43,801 nt of DNA from a virus. Shown here in pieces: positions 38,833 to 43,801 of this stretch (position 1 is the first letter of the stretch; every line of letters begins with the position of its first letter). The DNA lies in the IMG/VR virus record IMGVR_UViG_3300045973_001282, positions 1 to 43,801 of that record; one strand, written 5' to 3'. The translations under genes and the position numbers were made by a program. The notes below the pieces were generated by a model. It was not told the DNA's origin and did not search any database. It was given only the letters and a program-made list of their open reading frames with translations.

Positions 38833-40171
38833 CGTCACCGTCCACGGGGCGATGAAGCCCAGGCCCCACCAGCGGGCCGCCCACGCGATGCGGGCGCTGT
38901 TCCGCTTCCTGGTGCTGGTCTGGCACCGCCGCGCCGGGAAGACCGTCTTCGCCATCGAGGAGCTCATCGAGGGGGCGATGGAGGCCACCGCGGCCGGCCG
39001 CGCCAACGCCCGCTTCGGCTACGTGGCACCGCTCCTGAAGCAGGCCCGCGCCGTCGCCTGGGACTACCTCCGCCAGCTCACCGCCCACATCCCGGGCGTC
39101 CTGGTGAACGAGACCAACCTCGAGGTGACGCTGCCCGGAGGGGCTCGCATCCGGCTCTTCGGCGCCGACAACCCGGACGCCATGCGAGGCCTGTACTTCG
39201 ACGGCGTGGTCCTCGACGAGGTCGCCGACATGCGACCGCAGACCTGGGGCGAGATCATCCGCCCGGCCCTCGCCGACCGCCAGGGGTGGGCCATCTTCAT
39301 CGGCACGCCGAAGGGCGTGAACCTGTTCTCGGACCTATACCAGCAGGCGCTGAAGGGCGAGGAGGGCTGGGGCTACGACATGCGCCGGGCCGACCAGACG
39401 GACGCTCTGGATCCGGCCGAGGTCGAGTCGGCCCGGCGCCAGATGTCGCCTCCCCAGTTCGCCCAGGAGTTCGACTGCGACTTCTCGGCCGCGGTGGCCA
39501 ACACCGTGTGCCCGCTCGACGCCGTGCTGGCGGCGCAGCGCCGGGTGCCGCCTCGCTCGGTGGTGGATGCCAGCCCGAAGATCCTGGGCATCGACGTGGC
39601 CCGCGAGGGCGACGACCGCTCGGTCATCTTCCTGCGCCAGGGGCCGGCCAGTTGGGAGCCCAAGGTCTTCCGCAAGCTCGACCTGATGGAGCTCTGCGGC
39701 CAGGCCGCGGTGGTCATCGCCAAGCACGAGCCGGACGCGGTCTTCATCGACATGACCGGCGTCGGGGCCGGCGTGGTGGACCGCCTGCGCCAACTCGGCC
39801 ACGGCGTCACAGGCGTCCACTTCGGCGCCACCGCCCAGCCGTGGTCCGGGGAGCCCGCCTTCCGCAACCTGCGCGCCGCGATGTGGTGGCGCATGGCGGA
39901 CTGGATCAAGTCCCAGGGCTGCCTGCCGGAGATGCCGGAGCTCGTCCGCGACCTCACCGCCCCCACCTACCACCACCGCAACTCCGCCGGCTCGTGGCAG
40001 CTCGAGTCGAAGGACGAGATGAAGGACCGCGGCATCGACTCGCCCGACCTGGCCGACGCGCTCGCCCTGACCTTCGCGCTTCCAGTGGTGAAGCGCTCCC
40101 GCTTCCACGACCAGGAGTCGGCCTACGCGAGCGCCCGCTCGGTGGCTGACTTCCAGCCGTCCATCGGCTGA
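38825..40171 (+). CDS. terL: Terminase large subunit (DNA packaging ATPase/nuclease)
   Basis: This 448-residue motor pumps and cuts DNA during packaging. Walker A is HRRAGKT (residues 34-40). Walker B is GVVLDE, with Asp131-Glu132. The RNase H-like nuclease acids are Asp257 (LGIDVAREGDD), Asp309 (FIDMTGVGAG) and Asp411 (LADALAL). The GTG start is chosen because it gives the family's usual N-terminus and overlaps the small subunit. The GTP-like coupling motif region IFIGTPKG is also present. Length is normal for podoviral terminases of this type. Confidence 0.95.
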   Translation: MGDVTVHGAMKPRPHQRAAHAMRALFRFLVLVWHRRAGKTVFAIEELIEGAMEATAAGRANARFGYVAPLLKQARAVAWDYLRQLTAHIPGVLVNETNLEVTLPGGARIRLFGADNPDAMRGLYFDGVVLDEVADMRPQTWGEIIRPALADRQGWAIFIGTPKGVNLFSDLYQQALKGEEGWGYDMRRADQTDALDPAEVESARRQMSPPQFAQEFDCDFSAAVANTVCPLDAVLAAQRRVPPRSVVDASPKILGIDVAREGDDRSVIFLRQGPASWEPKVFRKLDLMELCGQAAVVIAKHEPDAVFIDMTGVGAGVVDRLRQLGHGVTGVHFGATAQPWSGEPAFRNLRAAMWWRMADWIKSQGCLPEMPELVRDLTAPTYHHRNSAGSWQLESKDEMKDRGIDSPDLADALALTFALPVVKRSRFHDQESAYASARSVADFQPSIG

Positions 40172-40182
40172 CCGGAGAGACC

Positions 40183-40386
40183 ATGGGCAAAGCCCCCAAG
40201 CCACCGCCTCTGCCACCCGCCCCGCCGCCGCCGCCGGACCCGGTCGACCAGGCCATCCGCGACGCCGCCGCCGGCGAGACCCGCCGCCAGGCCGCCTCGA
40301 GCGGGCGCCGCGCCAGCTTCATGACCGGGCTCCTCGGCGACACCTCGACCGTCCCCACCGCCACCAAGAAGCTCCTGGGGGCCTGA
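40183..40386 (+). CDS. Small Pro-rich protein between terminase and portal
   Basis: This 67-residue protein has a Pro-rich N-terminus (PPPLPPAPPPPP), a short helix (VDQAIRDAAAGETRRQA) and a C-terminal GLLGDTSTV...KKLLGA segment. A small protein with this look is often found at the same site in T7-like and epsilon15-like phages and may help head assembly. GGAGAG precedes the ATG. Confidence 0.65.
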   Translation: MGKAPKPPPLPPAPPPPPDPVDQAIRDAAAGETRRQAASSGRRASFMTGLLGDTSTVPTATKKLLGA

Positions 40387-40387
40387 C

Positions 40388-42133
40388 GTGCTGACCCCTC
40401 GCCAGCGCTTCGTCTCCCGCCTCGGCTCGCTGAAGAAGCTGCGCGCCCCCTGGGACGAGCGCTACCGCGAGATCGGCGACTACCTGCTCCCCTGGCGCGT
40501 GGCCTTCGGCGCCAGCGACCGGGTGAAGCGCACCGCCTCCGACAAGATCCTCGACCCCACCGGCACCTACGCCCTGCGGACCTGCGCCGCCGGCATGAGC
40601 GCCGGCATCTGCTCCCCGGCGCGCCGCTGGAAGCGCCTCACCACCCCGACGCCCGACCTCGCCCAGAAGGGCGCGGTGAAGAAGTACCTCTACGACGTCG
40701 AGCAGATCATGGACTGGATCCTGCTCCGGTCCGGCTTCTACGGCGTCACCTCGGGCGCGGTCTTCCCCGACCTCATCGCCTTCGCCACCCACGGGCTCCT
40801 GGCCGAGGAGGACCACCGCACCATCGTCCGCTGGAAGCCCATGCCGGTGGGCCAGTACTGGCTCGCCGCCGACGCCGACGGCCAGGTCGACACCGGCTAC
40901 CGCGAGTTCCAGCTGACGGTGGGCCAGCTCGTGGGCGAGTTCGGCCTCGAGGCCTGCTCCACCATCGTGAAGGACCAGTACAAGCGGGGCCAGTACGACG
41001 TGGCCCACAAGATCCTCCACGTGGTCGAGCCCAACCGGCGCGACGAGGAGACCGGCTTCGACGGCGCGCGGGCCGGGCGCTGGGGCTGGGAGGGCATGGA
41101 GGTCCGCTCCGTCTGGATGGAGACCTCCACCCCGGTCGGCGACGAGACCAGGTTCCTCCGCACCGCTGGCTACCGCGACTTCCCCATCATCGCACCGCGC
41201 TGGGGCCGCACCCAGCCGGAGGACACCTACGGCACCGGGCCGGCCTTCGAGGCCATGCCCGACGTGAAGCAGCTGCAGACGATGAAGCGCCGGCTGCTGC
41301 AGATGATCGAGAAGCAGTCCATGCCCGCGCTCACCGGCCCGGACATCCTGAAGGTCCCCAGCCAGCTGCCGGGCACCTACTTCGCCTCGCCCCCGGGCAC
41401 CGAGCGGGTCCAGCCCATCTACGTGCCCGACCACGGCGCCGTCACCCAGGTGCGTGAGGAGATCCGCTCCCTGCAGTACGCCATCAAGGAGGGGCTCTTC
41501 GCCGACCTCTGGCGCGTCATCACCGACGACGAGAGGACCCAGCCGGCCACCGCCGAGGAGGTCCGGGCGAAGCGCGAGGAGCGGCTGCTCCAGCTCGGCC
41601 CGGTCGTCGTCAACGTGGAGGAGGAGTACCTCCGCCGCGTCATCGACCGGATCTACAACCTGGCCGAGCGCTCCGGGATGCTGCCGCCGGCGCCGCCCGA
41701 GCTCGACGGCGTGGAGCTCAAGGTCGAGTTCCTCTCCATCATGGCCGACGCCCAGAAGGCGCAGCAGATCCCGGCCATCGAGCGGACCGCCGCCTTCATC
41801 CTCTCCCTGGCCCAGATCGACCCCGAGGTCCTGGACGACGCCGACGGCGACAAGTTCGCCGAGCGGTACGCCGAGGTGGCCGGCCTGCCGCCCGACCTCA
41901 TGCGCTCGCCCGAGGGTCGAGATGCCCGCCGCAAGGCCAAGGCTGCGGCTGCCCAGGCGGCCCAGCAGGGCGCTGCCATGGCGGTCGCGGCCAAGAGCGC
42001 CAAGGACCTCTCCGGCGCCTCCCTCGAGAGCGACAACGGCCTCACCCGCATCCTCGGCGCCATGCCGCCCGGCGTCTCCTCGCAGGCCGGCGGCGGCATG
42101 AGCGCTCCCTTCGGGCCGGGGGTGCCGGCGTGA
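40388..42133 (+). CDS. Portal protein (head-to-tail connector)
   Basis: This 581-residue protein belongs to the T7-type head-tail connector family: an N-terminal RFVSRLGSLKKLRAPWDERYREIGDYLLPWR, a conserved ILDPTGTYALRTCAAGMSAGICSPARRWKRL segment, a middle GWRT-like core, and a C-terminal EVRAKREERLLQLGPVVVNVEEEYL helix. Twelve copies would form the ring through which DNA enters and leaves. The GTG start lies two bases after the previous stop. The last 70 residues are Ala-rich and flexible. Overlap (GTGA) with the next gene. Confidence 0.93.
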   Translation: MLTPRQRFVSRLGSLKKLRAPWDERYREIGDYLLPWRVAFGASDRVKRTASDKILDPTGTYALRTCAAGMSAGICSPARRWKRLTTPTPDLAQKGAVKKYLYDVEQIMDWILLRSGFYGVTSGAVFPDLIAFATHGLLAEEDHRTIVRWKPMPVGQYWLAADADGQVDTGYREFQLTVGQLVGEFGLEACSTIVKDQYKRGQYDVAHKILHVVEPNRRDEETGFDGARAGRWGWEGMEVRSVWMETSTPVGDETRFLRTAGYRDFPIIAPRWGRTQPEDTYGTGPAFEAMPDVKQLQTMKRRLLQMIEKQSMPALTGPDILKVPSQLPGTYFASPPGTERVQPIYVPDHGAVTQVREEIRSLQYAIKEGLFADLWRVITDDERTQPATAEEVRAKREERLLQLGPVVVNVEEEYLRRVIDRIYNLAERSGMLPPAPPELDGVELKVEFLSIMADAQKAQQIPAIERTAAFILSLAQIDPEVLDDADGDKFAERYAEVAGLPPDLMRSPEGRDARRKAKAAAAQAAQQGAAMAVAAKSAKDLSGASLESDNGLTRILGAMPPGVSSQAGGGMSAPFGPGVPA

Positions 42134-42501
42134 ACCAGACCACCACCAGCCGCCAGGCGCGCGCCGTCCAGGAGGACGCCCTCCGCCAGGCGGCGCGCCA
42201 GCTCCGCAAGGACGCCCTCCAGCTGCTGAAGCTGTCCGCCTTCCACCGCTTCATGGCCTCGCACTGGTACGGCGAGCTCGGCCTGGGCAGCGACCCCTGC
42301 CGCCCCAGCGCCTTCGAGGCGCAGCGCGCCGCGGCCCGCATCGGCGTCGCGGTGGAGCAGCGGAAGCGCCTGCTGATCCTCGACGCCGGCGGGGTCCGCA
42401 AGATCGACGACGCGCACCACGACCAGGTCGCCGCAGAGCTGGGGCTGCTCGACACCATCCAGGACGAGCCAGTCCCCGAAGAGGAGAGCAGCGATGGCTG
42501 A
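42130..42501 (+). CDS. Small structural-module protein, unknown function
   Basis: This 123-residue protein has a GTG start overlapping the portal stop. It has a long basic helix (about 5-40), a middle ELGLGSDPCRPSAFEAQRAAARIGVAVEQRKRLL segment and an acidic C-terminus. Similar small proteins lie between portal and scaffold in other podoviruses. Function unknown. Confidence 0.6.
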   Translation: MNQTTTSRQARAVQEDALRQAARQLRKDALQLLKLSAFHRFMASHWYGELGLGSDPCRPSAFEAQRAAARIGVAVEQRKRLLILDAGGVRKIDDAHHDQVAAELGLLDTIQDEPVPEEESSDG

Positions 42502-43249
42502 ACCCACCACCACGCCCGCCAAGGAAACCACCGCGGCGGCCCCGGAGGCTGGCGCTGCAGCTGCGCCCGCCGCCACCACGCAGGACCCGAAGAGCACCAC
42601 GCCCCCGGCGAAGGCCGAGGGCGAGAAGAGCACCACCGAGACGCCGAAGACCGAGGAGGGCAAGAAGCCCGAGTCGTTCCTCGACGCCTCGAAGACCGAC
42701 CCGGAGAAGAAGCCCGACGAGTCGCCCAAGGGCGAAGAGACGCCGGCCTTCAAGCTCCCGGAGGGGGTCAAGGCCGACGAGCCGCTGGTCGCCGCGTTCA
42801 CGTCCACCGTCAAGGATCTCAAGCTCTCGGGCGAGGCCGCCCAGAAGCTCGTGGATGCCTACGCTGGCGTCATCGCGGAGCAGAACAAGGCGGCGCAGGA
42901 AGCCTGGGCGAAGACGCTGGCGGACAACCGCAAGGCGCTCGAGGCCCACCCGGAGATCGGCGGCACGCACCTGGAGAAGAGCCAGGCCGAGGCGAGGAAG
43001 GCCATCGTCTTCCTCGACCAGCAGCACGGCGGCCTTGGCTCGCGAGTGGTCGGCAAGCTGTCCCAGCTCGGGCTCGGAGACGACCCTGACCTGGCGCACT
43101 TCCTGACGCTGGCGGGCCGCAGCATGGCCGAGGACCGAACCGGCGACCGAAGCACTCCGAGCACGCCCAACCAGACGAGCGAAGAGGCTCGCATGGCCAA
43201 GCGCTACCCCACCATCAAGGGCATCCAGTCCGGCAAGTCCGGCGGATAG
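42494..43249 (+). CDS. Scaffolding protein
   Basis: This 251-residue protein has an acidic, Pro/Thr/Glu/Lys-rich N-terminal 90 residues (disordered), a helical middle (about 95-175) and a basic C-terminal end (ARMAKRYPTIKGI). This is the usual form of a capsid scaffold, placed just before the capsid gene: the disordered half fills the prohead and the C-terminal helix binds the shell. No protease motif was found. The start overlaps the previous gene by 8 bases and the ATG has a GAGGAGAGC site. Confidence 0.8.
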   Translation: MAEPTTTPAKETTAAAPEAGAAAAPAATTQDPKSTTPPAKAEGEKSTTETPKTEEGKKPESFLDASKTDPEKKPDESPKGEETPAFKLPEGVKADEPLVAAFTSTVKDLKLSGEAAQKLVDAYAGVIAEQNKAAQEAWAKTLADNRKALEAHPEIGGTHLEKSQAEARKAIVFLDQQHGGLGSRVVGKLSQLGLGDDPDLAHFLTLAGRSMAEDRTGDRSTPSTPNQTSEEARMAKRYPTIKGIQSGKSGG

Positions 43250-43270
43250 CCCAGCTGAAAGGAAAGCACC

Positions 43271-43801
43271 ATGGCTGACCCTCGTCTCACCCTGCTCGAC
43301 TACGCGAAGAGCAAGGACCCGGACGGCACCCAGGCTCAGGTCATCGAGCTCATGAATCAGTTCTCGCCGGTGCTGCAGGACGCGCCGGCCTACCCGTCGA
43401 ACGCGCCCTACGGCAACCGGACCACCCTCCGGCGCAGCCTCCCGGCCGTCGGCACCGCCAAGATCAACAAGGGCGTGGCCAAGTCGAAGAGCGTCACCGA
43501 CCAGCGCGTCGACTCCATCGGCTTCTTCTCGGGCCGCTCCGAGGTCGACGCCCGCATCCGCAAGGTCGAGGGCGACGGCGCCTTCGCCACCCGGCGCAAG
43601 GGCGAGGACATGGCCTTCGAGGAGGCCCTGGTCCAGCTCGTCACCAACACGGTGTTCTACGGCGACACCAAGACGGACGAGGCCAGCTTCGACGGCCTGG
43701 CTCCGCGCATGGGCGCCGTCGCCACCGGCATCACCGGCTCCCAGGTGAAGAGCCACGGCACCGTCACCGGCTCCGACGGCTGCTCGCTACATCATCGACT
43801 G
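43271..43801 (+). CDS. Major capsid protein, N-terminal part (continues at base 1)
   Basis: This is the start of the GP7-type capsid protein. The ATG follows AAAGGAAAGC. The first 131 codons (to 43663) join base 2 of the window in frame. The N-terminus (TLLDYAKSKDPDGTQAQVIELM) is the helix expected of this family, and residues about 50-85 form the LPAVGTAKINKGV/VTDQRVDSIGFFSG strand set. Bases 43663-43801 repeat the start of the window but lack two bases (CT) near 43789. The frame breaks there, so the copy at 1-141 is the reliable one. Confidence 0.93.
   Translation, partial: MADPRLTLLDYAKSKDPDGTQAQVIELMNQFSPVLQDAPAYPSNAPYGNRTTLRRSLPAVGTAKINKGVAKSKSVTDQRVDSIGFFSGRSEVDARIRKVEGDGAFATRRKGEDMAFEEALVQLVTNTVFYGDTKTDEASFDGLAPRMGAVATGITGSQVKSHGTVTGSDGCSLHHRL
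43663..43801 (+). repeat. Terminal overlap with window bases 1-141
   Basis: The last 139 bases match the first 141, apart from a CTCT/CT difference about 14 bases from the end. This shows that the sequence is circular, or a circularly permuted assembly, and that the window holds the genome plus a short overlap. The difference lies in the final bases, where assemblies are least reliable. Confidence 0.9.

Noticed and set aside
1-43801. Diversity-generating retroelement as in BPP-1
   Set aside because: The capsid genes resemble BPP-1, but no reverse transcriptase (YxDD) ORF and no template/variable repeat pair were seen.

Overview
The window is one complete circular genome of a temperate podovirus, opened inside its major capsid gene. 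Bases 43663-43801 repeat bases 1-141, with a 2-base deletion in the end copy, so the unit is about 43,662 bp. Base composition is strongly GC-rich and third codon positions are nearly all G or C. The virion genes match the epsilon15/BPP-1 type of short-tailed phage: a GP7-family capsid protein, a Bbp16-like cement protein, a T7-like portal, adaptor, nozzle and three ejection proteins. There is no phage RNA polymerase. The host is probably a GC-rich proteobacterium or myxobacterium (for example an Anaeromyxobacter relative). That guess rests on composition and on the style of the tRNA remnant; it is not proven.

Layout. 1-25325 (+ strand): end of the capsid gene, cement protein, tail adaptor, nozzle, ejection proteins including a 3268-residue giant, tailspike, a run of small surface proteins, then a lysis cassette. 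25564-25840: attP, carrying the 3' half of a tRNA-Pro(CGG) flanked by matched pairs of direct repeats. 32871 down to 25778 (- strand): one early operon with RecT-like annealing protein, Cas4/RecB-like nuclease, a Gp37/Gp68 family Cys-motif protein, HNH endonuclease, small zinc-binding proteins, excisionase and integrase. 32872-34142: a compact regulatory region with two opposed helix-turn-helix regulators, a membrane protein and twin 34-bp promoter-operators. 33903-38376 (+): regulators, adenine methyltransferase, a replication protein with iteron-like repeats inside its gene, a MazG-like protein and small zinc proteins. 38425-43801 (+): terminases, portal, scaffold and capsid.

Working model. 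The early leftward promoter (near 32910) and the early rightward promoter (near 33867) share nearly the same operator sequence, so one repressor could silence both the recombination/integration arm and the replication arm. The short minus-strand operon 33815-32994 (helix-turn-helix protein, membrane protein, small protein) sits where a cI/rex-type lysogeny operon would be. After integration into the tRNA-Pro gene, the integrase lies directly next to the restored tRNA.

The least ordinary elements are the giant ejection protein (two degenerate GGDEF-like domains, a split-Cys domain, a metallopeptidase-like HETAH motif and C-terminal polyvalent-protein character), a well-supported overlapping ORF inside it, the twin promoter-operators, the iteron block, and a protein built from eight 20-residue repeats. 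No coding-free stretch longer than 300 bases remains except around attP.
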